From assembly GCA_902489295.1 (NCBI GenBank), contig CABTZM010000043.1, forward strand, positions 1 through 13,697: DNA of 13,697 nt. Reading direction: 5' to 3'. The position numbers were made by a program, and so were the translations under genes. Under the pieces are notes generated by a model. The model had not been told where the DNA came from. It searched no databases and saw nothing but the letters and a program-made list of their open reading frames with translations. The DNA is from an uncultured Collinsella sp. (GTDB lineage Bacteria; Actinomycetota; Coriobacteriia; Coriobacteriales; Coriobacteriaceae). Positions 8,068 through 13,697 of the stretch are shown piece after piece (the stretch's first letter is position 1; each line of letters starts with the position of its first letter).

Positions 8068-8266
8068 GGAAAGCGTGTCCCGAAATGAGCGCTCAGAATG
8101 GGATGCAGTTTCCCCTTGGAGCCCTCGGCGGAAATTACATCCCAGAATCGATGCTCAGAATGGGATGCGCTTTCCGGTAGAGCCTCTGGCGGAAAGCGCA
8201 TCCCGGAATTCGGCTCCAGAGTGGGACACACTTTCCGGTTGGAGCTTCAACCGGAAAGTGTGTCCC
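8068..8266. repeat. Palindromic repeat array 1 (61-62 bp period, 4 left arms, 3 right arms)
   Basis: The unit is a 14-bp left arm, an 18-bp linker, a 14-bp right arm and a 15-16 bp linker. Left arms start at 8068, 8130, 8191 and 8253; right arms start at 8100, 8162 and 8223. Each arm, read in one orientation, is GGAAA, six variable bases, then CCC. Right arm 2 and left arm 3 pair perfectly over 14 bp. Right arm 3 and left arm 4 pair perfectly, extended to 19 bp (8223-8241 with 8248-8266) around a 6-nt loop. Right arm 1 and left arm 2 pair with one mismatch and one G-T. Inner sequences differ between hairpins yet pair within them. The array lies between converging genes. The period is not a multiple of three, so it is not coding. 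Confidence 0.9.
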
Positions 8267-8302
8267 GGTTTGGCAGGCAGACGGGCATAAGCTCAACAGC
8301 TC

Positions 8303-9301
8303 CTACAACTCCACCTCGTTGAGCCATGCCGGCAGAGCGGTCTGCCGGATGCCTGCCGTCTGCAGCTTTTTCGCGAGCAGACCCGCCGAGCGGACTTCGC
8401 TCATGGTAAAGCGCAGCAGAGGGTGACCGTAGAGCGATAGGTGCGCCTCGCGCTGTCGTTCGGCAACGAGCGCCTCGGCGGTGGTGCGTCCGGCCAGCAT
8501 GGTCTGGTCGGTATATTTGATGAGCCCGTCGAGCTCGCCCAGTGTGAGTTCCCGCGTCTGGCGCTCCCAGGCAAAGTCCGTTCGTATGGGCTTGGCCGAA
8601 TCGAAGGGGTCCGTCAGCTCGTATTGAAGCCAGTCGGGCGCAAAGCCCGTCTCGATCATGACGGCTCGGGCGACCGATTCCCCGCCGCTCTCGGCGAGGG
8701 CGTCGGCATATCGAAGCGTTGTGAGGGCGGTGCGAATCGCGCGACCATTGCGGGCAGTCGCTCGTTGCTCAACGGCCTCCATCAGCTGTTCCGGCGCAAG
8801 GCCGAGCTTTGAGATCGCCGAATCGGCAATGGGCATGCCGTCGGCAAAACCAGTTTGCAGCAGGCAATCTGTGGCCGTTTGGATGGGCGGCGTTACTGAT
8901 GTGCCGGATAGACGGATTGCTCCGGCCGGCTCGATCTGATGCCGCTGAATATGCGCGCCCGGGCGAGCCGACGGCTTTGTCGAGCTACAGACATGCACAA
9001 CGTTCAGATGTCGCCACGAGACCTCGAGCCCCAGCAGGCAGGCGGCCGAAAACGAGCAGAACGTCCAATCGGGGTGGATGATCGCAAGGGCGCGAATAAT
9101 CTCGCAATGACGCTGTGCCCGGTTGAGTTCATCCCAGCGCATTTTGCGCGCGAACAGTCCCGGCATGGGCGAGACGACCGCGCTGCCGATGCGCCGAAGG
9201 AGCGCTTTTCGGATTGCCGTGCTCGGGGGAATCAGACAGCGCCCCTCTTGTTCGGCTTGAGTGAGCAGTTGGTCGATGAGTTGGTCATTGCAATGGGTCA
9301 T
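8303..9301 (-). CDS. AbiEi-like winged-helix protein with C-terminal Vsr/DUF559-type endonuclease-like domain
   Basis: This 332-residue protein resembles the actinobacterial 'type IV toxin-antitoxin AbiEi family' proteins. The N-terminal ~100 residues look like the AbiEi winged-helix region (PGLFAR at 47-52, CSFSAACLLGL at 82-92). The segment at 207-230 (GESVARAV, then GFAP and LQYEL) matches the linker seen in AbiEi-endonuclease fusions. The C-terminus has the spacing of a Vsr/DUF559 nuclease: Asp242 in TDFAW, ELDG at 256-259 with Lys262, and LLRFTMSEV at 295-303. AAAAGGAGG lies about 9 bases before the ATG, supporting this start. No AbiEii-type toxin gene is adjacent. It is flanked by two arrays of the same palindromic repeat. 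Its function could be a nuclease, an orphan regulator or a defence protein; the domain assignments are by recall, not by profile search. Confidence 0.7.
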   Translation of the reverse strand: MTHCNDQLIDQLLTQAEQEGRCLIPPSTAIRKALLRRIGSAVVSPMPGLFARKMRWDELNRAQRHCEIIRALAIIHPDWTFCSFSAACLLGLEVSWRHLNVVHVCSSTKPSARPGAHIQRHQIEPAGAIRLSGTSVTPPIQTATDCLLQTGFADGMPIADSAISKLGLAPEQLMEAVEQRATARNGRAIRTALTTLRYADALAESGGESVARAVMIETGFAPDWLQYELTDPFDSAKPIRTDFAWERQTRELTLGELDGLIKYTDQTMLAGRTTAEALVAERQREAHLSLYGHPLLRFTMSEVRSAGLLAKKLQTAGIRQTALPAWLNEVEL

Positions 9302-9303
9302 GA

Positions 9304-9326
9304 GCTACCGCCTCCTTTTGGGTAGC
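9304..9326 (-). promoter_or_regulatory. Hairpin presenting the ribosome-binding site of the AbiEi-like gene
   Basis: On the plus strand GCTACC at 9304-9309 and GGTAGC at 9321-9326 form a perfect 6-bp stem. The 11-nt loop between them contains the whole Shine-Dalgarno sequence (AAAAGGAGG on the minus strand). The strong site is therefore in a loop immediately before the start codon. This may tune translation or bind a regulator, and it is short enough to arise by chance. Confidence 0.5.
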
Positions 9327-9358
9327 AAAAAACGTATCAGCCGCAACTTGCCGCCCAA

Positions 9359-9387
9359 CTGACCAAAAGCTGACCAAAATCTAACCA
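9359..9387. repeat. Triplet of 11-bp direct repeats upstream of the AbiEi-like gene
   Basis: CTGACCAAAAG, CTGACCAAAAT and a degenerate CTAACCA follow each other with an 11-bp period, about 60-85 bp upstream of the minus-strand start codon. An 11-bp period puts each copy on nearly the same face of the helix, as in operators bound by tandem protein units. No clear -35/-10 pair could be assigned next to it. Confidence 0.5.
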
Positions 9388-9528
9388 TGCAGGTAGATGG
9401 CCTGTTTTCGGCGACATTTTTACATTCGAATCGGTGGGCGGTGATCGGCTCCTGTGAACGGCAACAAGTTATGAAGACCTGGTAAGTTTAGGGACGTGTA
9501 CTTTTTCGAAAAACGGTAGTCTCTCCGC

Positions 9529-9789
9529 GGAAAGTGCATCCCAGAATTAAGCCTCGGAACGGGATGCATTTTCCAGTAGATGCTTCAGTGGAAAGTTCAT
9601 CCCAGAATTCAGGCTCAGAACGGGACACGCTTTCCGGATGGCATGCTTGGCGGAAACTACGACCCAGTATTTGGCTCCAGAACGGGACAACCTTTCCGAA
9701 TCGGTCTTCAAGCGGAAACTACGCCCCGGATTTGACCTTCAGACCGGGATGCCGTTTCCGGTTGAGGCCTCGAGCGGAAAGCGCATCCC
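9529..9789. repeat. Palindromic repeat array 2 (61-62 bp period, 5 left arms, 4 right arms)
   Basis: This is the same unit as the array at 8068-8266. Left arms start at 9529, 9590, 9652, 9714 and 9776; right arms start at 9561, 9622, 9684 and 9746. The 18-bp linker keeps an AGAATT...GGCTCAGAAC character. All arms keep the GGAAA and CCC ends, but pairing is weaker than in array 1. Left arm 1 with right arm 1 matches 13 of 14, right arm 4 with left arm 5 matches 12 of 14, and the middle arms match only 9 of 14. A GGGACGTGTACTTTTTC run at 9491 may be a decayed further right arm. It sits about 230 bp upstream of the AbiEi-like gene's start. Confidence 0.88.
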
Positions 9790-9835
9790 ATAATCCCCAA
9801 TGGCACCGCAGCGCATTTCGTGTCCGCGCGGGCGT

Positions 9836-9889
9836 TTGCGCCGGTCGTCGAATGACGTTATAGCTGGCTATATTATGGGTAGCTATAAT
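9836..9889 (+). promoter_or_regulatory. Promoter with overlapping 8-bp inverted repeat
   Basis: TTGCGC at 9836-9841 and TATAGC at 9859-9864 are 17 bp apart, a plausible sigma-70 promoter. A perfect inverted repeat, TTATAGCT at 9858-9865 and AGCTATAA at 9881-9888, overlaps its -10 and contains a second -10-like TATAAT at 9884-9889. The layout is typical of an autoregulated promoter, as in toxin-antitoxin or regulator genes, but no convincing gene follows. From 9890 to about 10000 the open frames have no recognisable product; the sequence may be a decayed gene. Confidence 0.45.
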
Positions 9890-9979
9890 GTTCGACTTTT
9901 CGACAACCCTCGGCCTGTGGCAGAGCATGGGTCGCCAATCAAGGCGGCGGTTGCCGAGGCCTCGTTACCGAAAATCCAT

Positions 9980-10008
9980 TTGTTAAACCTGGCACCCGTG
10001 GGTAGAAT
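9980..10008 (+). promoter_or_regulatory. Near-consensus sigma-70 promoter for a small RNA
   Basis: TTGTTA at 9980-9985 and TAGAAT at 10003-10008 are separated by exactly 17 bp. Transcription should begin near 10014-10016. An intrinsic terminator lies about 85 nt downstream with no good protein start between, so the product is most likely a short RNA. Confidence 0.65.
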
Positions 10009-10014
10009 AAAGTC

Positions 10015-10100
10015 GACGGCAGCCCAAGTAGTGAAGAGCTGGGCGGCGCCGTTACTTCGATTAAGGGGTCAATGCCTTAGAGGCGTCGACCCCTCTTTTT
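10015..10100 (+). ncRNA. Predicted ~86-nt small RNA, candidate antisense RNA
   Basis: The RNA is bounded by the promoter at 9980-10008 and the terminator ending at 10100. Its 3' part is complementary to the last codons and 3' UTR of a short hydrophobic frame on the other strand (10077-10205). Convergent, 3'-overlapping transcripts sharing a terminator-like hairpin are the hallmark of several type I toxin-antitoxin systems. The ends are predicted from sequence only, and the start site could shift by a few bases. Confidence 0.45.
10063..10100 (+). terminator. Intrinsic terminator of the predicted small RNA
   Basis: AAGGGGTC at 10063-10070 pairs with GACCCCT at 10088-10094 (seven pairs). A smaller nested stem (GCCT/AGGC) lies inside, and CTTTTT follows at 10095-10100. 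On the minus strand the same hairpin is followed only by a weak TTAAT, so it may also end the opposite transcript, but less efficiently. The stop codon of the minus-strand small frame lies inside its loop. Confidence 0.75.
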
Positions 10101-10205
10101 CTGCTTCGAATGCTGCTTGAGTGCCTCGGAAAGTTCGATAAGCGCCGTGAAGAGCGAGACCAAAGCAACCAAGAGCTCTACGAGCTCTGATGGGCCCGGG
10201 ATGAC
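10077..10205 (-). CDS. Possible small hydrophobic type I toxin-like peptide, start unclear
   Basis: The open frame encodes up to 42 residues after an upstream in-frame stop. A hydrophobic helix (roughly ELVELLVALVSLFTALIEL) is followed by a basic tail rich in Lys and Arg, ending GRRL. This single membrane-helix-plus-basic-tail pattern is typical of type I toxins and is too short for routine gene callers. No ATG or GTG exists in the frame. The best canonical start is TTG at 10172-10170, giving 31 residues; ATC at 10202-10200 with AGAGG just upstream is a non-canonical alternative. It may also be a decayed copy. A predicted RNA on the plus strand overlaps its 3' end. Confidence 0.35.
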   Translation of the reverse strand, partial: VIPGPSELVELLVALVSLFTALIELSEALKQHSKQKKRGRRL

Positions 10206-10238
10206 CTCTGATTCAAGTCACCGGGCCTAAATCTTTTT
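10193..10238 (+). terminator. Second plus-strand intrinsic terminator
   Basis: GGCCCGGGATGAC at 10193-10205 pairs with GTCACCGGGCC at 10217-10227 with a two-base bulge. AAATCTTTTT follows at 10229-10238. It would end a longer plus-strand transcript (about 10015-10238) that is antisense to the whole small hydrophobic frame, and it insulates the exonuclease gene. In the minus-strand transcript the same stem would be a 5'-leader hairpin exposing an AGAGG in its loop. Confidence 0.75.
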
Positions 10239-10401
10239 CAGGCATTTGAATAGAGCGGGCGATTCTCTTGGGGCCGTCTGCATGGCGTATGCCTGGCGCG
10301 CGTGGCATTGCGTCCCGCTTTTGTGTCCGCACGGGCGCCTATCCTTACGGCAATGTAGCCGCCTATGTAACGAGCGGCAGTTGACGGAGAAAGGCCCAAC
10401 C

Positions 10402-11136
10402 GTGTCAGCTGAAAAGACGCCGTGTATCTCGGCTATCGATACGACGAACTTTGCGCGCCAGATCGTGCTGGACTTTGAGTTTGCGCCGGTGCCAAAGCAG
10501 CGCCAGCGCCGTGGACTGCGTAACGAGATTATCGAGGTCGGCGCCGTCAAGCTCGATTACCACGGCAACGTTATGGGCGAGTTCTCGCAGTTTGTACAGA
10601 CGGAATTTACCGAAGGCGTTGCGTTCCCCGTCCGCGAGCTCACAGGGATATCGGCCGTGGGCACCGCGATGGCCGATCCGCTCTACATGATGATCAAAAG
10701 GCTCAGCGATTGGATCGGGCGCTACTCCGCCCAGGTGGTCTGTTGGAGCGGGGCGGATCGTCGACAGCTTTTGATCGAGTGCCAAGCAAAGCACATCGAT
10801 TTTTCCGCATTTCCTACGGACTGGGCCGACCTGCAGGCGTTTTACACCTCGATCATGGACATGAGCAGCCACGGTTGCGTCTCTTTGAGTGACGCAGCGA
10901 CGTGGTTTGGCATCGAGTTCGACGAGTCGACGGGTCACGCCCACAGCGCCCTAGCCGATGCGCGCGTGACCGCCAAGCTGCTCAAGCAGATGATGGAGGG
11001 GGACTATCACGTGAGTCCGCGCGCCCAGGAAGTCCGCCAGCGGTGGGGGATGGGCGAGCGACCCCAGACGCGCCTTTCCAGCAAGTGCCCCGAGCTGGGC
11101 GATCTGCTGCTGAAGCTGAAGGCGGAGGGGAGGTAG
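10402..11136 (+). CDS. DEDDh-family 3'-5' exonuclease
   Basis: This 244-residue protein has all signatures of the RNase T / DnaQ exonuclease fold: LDFEF with Asp24 and Glu26 (ExoI), EIIEVGAVKLD shortly after, WSGADRRQLL with Asp119 (ExoII), and HSALADA with His181 and Asp186 (ExoIII). These are the two-metal catalytic residues. It is closest in style to stand-alone ERI-1/KapD-like exonucleases, which trim RNA or DNA 3' ends; the substrate here is unknown. The frame is open back to an ATG at 10246. The GTG at 10402 is preferred because GGAGAAAGG ends seven bases before it, homology begins just after it, and the upstream part overlaps non-coding-looking DNA. The 163 bp before the start show no convincing promoter. 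It converges on the hsdR-type gene. Confidence 0.87.
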   Translation: MSAEKTPCISAIDTTNFARQIVLDFEFAPVPKQRQRRGLRNEIIEVGAVKLDYHGNVMGEFSQFVQTEFTEGVAFPVRELTGISAVGTAMADPLYMMIKRLSDWIGRYSAQVVCWSGADRRQLLIECQAKHIDFSAFPTDWADLQAFYTSIMDMSSHGCVSLSDAATWFGIEFDESTGHAHSALADARVTAKLLKQMMEGDYHVSPRAQEVRQRWGMGERPQTRLSSKCPELGDLLLKLKAEGR

Positions 11137-11144
11137 GCGGAGCG

Positions 11145-11156
11145 GACAATATTGTC
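11145..11156. repeat. 12-bp perfect palindrome after the exonuclease gene
   Basis: GACAATATTGTC reads identically on both strands and is followed by GTTTTC. It lies 9 bp after the exonuclease stop. It may be an operator-like site or a weak terminator stem; evidence is limited to symmetry. Confidence 0.4.
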
Positions 11157-11300
11157 GTTTTCGCCTGCGAAGAAAGAATCAATTAACTTCAAAGTGTGGC
11201 TGGCTTCTAGTGAAGACTTAAACACCAGGCTATGAAAGGGTTATCGAGCCATTGAGACTGCAACATTCGTCCATCGCAAGACGTTACTCGTTCAAATTGA

Positions 11301-11339
11301 GACGCTCCACATCCTATGAAATGGTTAATGCGGAGCGTC
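11301..11339. terminator. Inverted repeat between convergent genes
   Basis: GACGCTCC at 11301-11308 pairs with GGAGCGTC at 11332-11339 over a 23-nt loop, in the gap between two converging stop codons. Neither side has a strong T-run; on the minus strand TCAATTTG follows. It is positioned to work as a bidirectional transcription barrier, but it is not a canonical intrinsic terminator. Confidence 0.45.
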
Positions 11340-11362
11340 CCTAGAAGTCTGTCTTCTGTTAC

Positions 11363-13697
11363 CTAATAGTAGAGTTCGATATACGAATACGCCTTATCAA
11401 AAAGAGCCTGGTCTTTGAGCTTGTAGCGCATCCATAGAATGGCACGGAGCTGTTTTTTAACCTCTTTCACGCCAGCTGTGGTAGCTTGCCAGCCGTCGAA
11501 GCGAGTTATCTTAACGATCTCGTCAATGTCATTGACGATGTTCTCGACGATGATAGGCGTGTCGCCGTTCTTGATGCCGTTAAAGAGCTCAGTGAGAGCA
11601 GCCTTTCCCTTGTCCTCCTCTTCCTCGGGCACGACTTCCTTTTCGGCGGCTCGTGCTTCTTTGGCGAGGTCGATGAGCATCTTGAGGAACTCGACGCTGT
11701 TGATGAGACCTTGCTCGTGACGTTCCCTCAGGTCCTCCAGGCGCTCGCCGAGCTTCTGGAACTTGCCATTCTTATCGTGCCTGCGGATTCGGGCGACGAG
11801 ATCTATCTCCAGCTTACGCGTGATCTTCTCGGTATTGCTCTTGTCGTTGATGAAGTGCTCGATCATGTCCTCGTCGAGTTCAAGGATGTCGTCATCGTCT
11901 CGGACTCTCTCGACGGTGATGTTCTCGTGCACGAGCTCGATTGTCTTGGGCCCGAGCGCTGCCCAGATGAGCTTCCCGCGATTGTCTACCGGTCTCACGG
12001 AATCGTAGACCTGCGAGAGCCAGATGAAATCGGGCTTGTAGGGATTGAGACATGGGTCGGGCGAAAGCGCTTCCCACGCTCTGTTCAAGACCGAGAAGTC
12101 GGCCCCGAACTGGTCCTTCACCTTTGTCGTTGGCAGACATTGCTGGGCTTCGAGAAGGGATTCCCAATCTGCACTGCGGCGATCTTTGACCGTTGAGAAG
12201 TACTCGAGGCAGTAATGCATGAGTCTGGGCAGTTCGGCCTTTACCTCGTCGATGTTGGTTATGACCTTCTGCACCTCGGCCTCGTCGAAGTGCAGGGACT
12301 TGGCGACGTTGTCGAAGAGGCCGATATAGTCAACGATGAGACCGAATGTCTTCTTGTCGTTGTAGACGCGGTTGGTTCGACAGATTGCCTGCAATAGCGT
12401 GTGGTCGCGTAAGGGCTTGTCAAGGTACTGAGTTTGCAGGATGGGTGCATCGAACCCCGTGAGCAGCTTCGCAGTGACGATGAGAATCTTGAGCGGATCG
12501 TCCGGGTCGCGGAAACGGTCAAGGAGCTTTTCCTCGGAATCGCGATCGCGACGATATGCCTTGTACCGGTCCTCCTTGTCGTTGTTCGTGTCCATGACGA
12601 TGGTGACTGCATCAGCGCCCAAGAGCTTGTCGAGCTCCTCCTTATACAGCAGGCAGCACTCTCGGTCGTAGCAGACTACCTGCGCCTTGAAGCCGTCGGG
12701 CTCAACCTTTGACTTGAAGTGCTTGGCGATGTGCTCGCATACCTTGTGGATGCGGTCGGGGGCCTTCATGACGGACTCGATCTTGACGCGCCTGGTGAGT
12801 TCCGCCTTGTCTTCTTTGCTGAGGTCTCGGGTCATTTCGTCAAAGGCGGCGTTCACGACCTCTTGGTTGACGTGGAGCTCGACGGGAACGGTTTCAAAAT
12901 GGAGCGGCAATGTGGCGTGGTCGCGGATGGAGTCGGCGAAGGAATAGCGGCTCATGTAGCCGGACTTGTCCTCTTTGGCACCGAAGGTGTGGAACGTGTT
13001 CTTGTCGGTTCGGTTGATGGGCGTGCCGGTCAAGCCGAAGAAGAAGGCGTTTGGCAAGGCGAGGCGCATCTTCTCGCCGAGGTCGCCCTCTTGGGTGCGG
13101 TGCGCCTCGTCGACCATGAGGATGATGTTCTCGCGCTCGTTGAGCGTCCCCGCAACCTCGCCGAATTTGAAGATGGTGGTGATGAGGATCTTTCTCATGT
13201 CCTGCTTGAAGAAGGACTCAAGCTCCTCCTTGCTGCCGGCGCTTGCGAGGTTGGGGATATCGGATGCGTTGAAGGTCCCCGTGATCTGGGTCTCAAGGTC
13301 GATTCGGTCATCCACGATGACGACGGTCGGGTTCTTGAGTTCAGGGACCATGCGCAGCTTCTGGGCGGCGAATACCATGAGCAGTGACTTTCCTGAGCCC
13401 TGGAAATGCCAAATGAGGCCACGCTTCGGGTACCCTGCGCGGACGCGGTCCACGATGAGGTTCGCGCCCTCGAACTGTTGGTAGCGACAGATCAGCTTGA
13501 TGCGTCGATGCTTCTTGTCGGTGGCGAAGAGCGTGAAGAACTGGAAGATGTCCATGACGTTCGAGGGGGTTAGCATGGACGCCATGCTTCTCTTGACGTC
13601 GGCAAGTGTACCCTCGCTCTTCTTGTCGCCCTCATGCCAGGGTCCCCACATCTCGGGAGGCATGTTCACCGACCCGTAGCGATAGCATTTTCCTTCG
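11363..13697 (-). CDS. hsdR: Type I restriction enzyme HsdR (R subunit), C-terminal 777 residues, 5' end outside window
   Basis: HsdR is the DNA-translocating, DNA-cleaving subunit of a type I restriction-modification complex, working with HsdM and HsdS. The visible part begins at the region linking the N-terminal nuclease to the motor (CYRYGSVNMPPEMWGPW) and contains the superfamily 2 helicase motifs in order: Walker A QGSGKS near 13383-13401, DEAH at 13100-13111, LTGTP near 13020-13034, then TAKLLTGFDAP and QAICRTNR (motifs V and VI, about 12370-12470). A charged, helical C-terminal domain ends IELYY. The frame stays open to the right edge with no stop. The GTG at 13669 lies inside the conserved region and is not the real start. 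The nuclease domain, hsdM and hsdS are not visible. By eye, third-position GC is lower than in the purine operon, consistent with horizontal acquisition. Confidence 0.92.
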   Translation of the reverse strand, partial: EGKCYRYGSVNMPPEMWGPWHEGDKKSEGTLADVKRSMASMLTPSNVMDIFQFFTLFATDKKHRRIKLICRYQQFEGANLIVDRVRAGYPKRGLIWHFQGSGKSLLMVFAAQKLRMVPELKNPTVVIVDDRIDLETQITGTFNASDIPNLASAGSKEELESFFKQDMRKILITTIFKFGEVAGTLNERENIILMVDEAHRTQEGDLGEKMRLALPNAFFFGLTGTPINRTDKNTFHTFGAKEDKSGYMSRYSFADSIRDHATLPLHFETVPVELHVNQEVVNAAFDEMTRDLSKEDKAELTRRVKIESVMKAPDRIHKVCEHIAKHFKSKVEPDGFKAQVVCYDRECCLLYKEELDKLLGADAVTIVMDTNNDKEDRYKAYRRDRDSEEKLLDRFRDPDDPLKILIVTAKLLTGFDAPILQTQYLDKPLRDHTLLQAICRTNRVYNDKKTFGLIVDYIGLFDNVAKSLHFDEAEVQKVITNIDEVKAELPRLMHYCLEYFSTVKDRRSADWESLLEAQQCLPTTKVKDQFGADFSVLNRAWEALSPDPCLNPYKPDFIWLSQVYDSVRPVDNRGKLIWAALGPKTIELVHENITVERVRDDDDILELDEDMIEHFINDKSNTEKITRKLEIDLVARIRRHDKNGKFQKLGERLEDLRERHEQGLINSVEFLKMLIDLAKEARAAEKEVVPEEEEDKGKAALTELFNGIKNGDTPIIVENIVNDIDEIVKITRFDGWQATTAGVKEVKKQLRAILWMRYKLKDQALFDKAYSYIELYY

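Noticed and set aside
8042..8290. Short plus-strand open frame across repeat array 1, and a similar one at 9534-9863 across array 2
   Set aside because: The repeat period of 61-62 bp changes reading frame from unit to unit, and the arms are palindromic, so the open frames are accidental.
8068..9789. CRISPR array
   Set aside because: The conserved part is a divergent palindromic arm pair and the linkers between arms are themselves similar rather than unique spacers; no cas genes are in the window.
9877..10120. A gene starting at the ATG inside the inverted repeat
   Set aside because: The product has no recognisable domain, there is no ribosome-binding site, and the frame runs through the small-RNA promoter and terminator.
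13667..13669. GTG as the true start of the HsdR-type protein
   Set aside because: The frame stays open to the window edge and the residues upstream (RYGS region) belong to the conserved HsdR sequence, so the gene is simply cut by the window.

Overview
The window reads as a high-GC anaerobic actinobacterium of the Coriobacteriia, most like a gut Collinsella-type genome. The reasons are strong G/C bias at third codon positions, the anaerobic selenium/molybdenum purine-oxidation genes, and an actinobacterial-style AbiEi-like/endonuclease protein. The genus is an inference from gene content and composition; there is no rRNA here to settle it.

Region 1 (about 1-8060, + strand) is a four-gene operon: ssnA (amidohydrolase), ygfK (large flavin/Fe-S oxidoreductase), a small RnfB-like ferredoxin with four Fe-S motifs, and a xanthine-dehydrogenase-type molybdenum hydroxylase carrying its own [2Fe-2S] domain. 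These families mark the selenium-dependent molybdenum hydroxylase / anaerobic purine (xanthine, urate) breakdown cluster. The last three genes are spaced only about 12 bp apart. A 148-bp, hairpin-rich gap separates ssnA from ygfK, and a good intrinsic terminator closes the operon at 8027-8058. No separate FAD subunit is present. The likely electron route is hydroxylase to [2Fe-2S] to ferredoxin to YgfK flavins and Fe-S clusters.

Region 2 (about 8060-9800) holds one minus-strand gene (8303-9301) for an AbiEi-like protein with a C-terminal Vsr/DUF559-type endonuclease-like domain. It is flanked on both sides by arrays of a 61-62 bp palindromic repeat. All 16 repeat arms keep GGAAA and CCC ends while their inner bases vary. 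In the left array the variation is mostly compensated across each hairpin. This repeat-nuclease association is the most unusual thing in the window.

Region 3 (about 9800-10400) has no confident ordinary protein gene. It holds an inverted-repeat promoter, a near-consensus promoter driving a predicted ~86-nt RNA that ends in an intrinsic terminator, and on the opposite strand a short hydrophobic, Lys/Arg-tailed open frame whose 3' end overlaps that RNA. This resembles a type I toxin-antitoxin locus. A second + strand terminator follows.

Region 4 (about 10400-13697) contains a DEDDh 3'-5' exonuclease gene on the + strand. Convergent to it is the C-terminal 777 residues of a type I restriction HsdR translocase/nuclease subunit on the minus strand, whose 5' part lies beyond the right edge. 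Regions 2-4 together look like accessory, nucleic-acid-defence-type DNA next to a metabolic operon.
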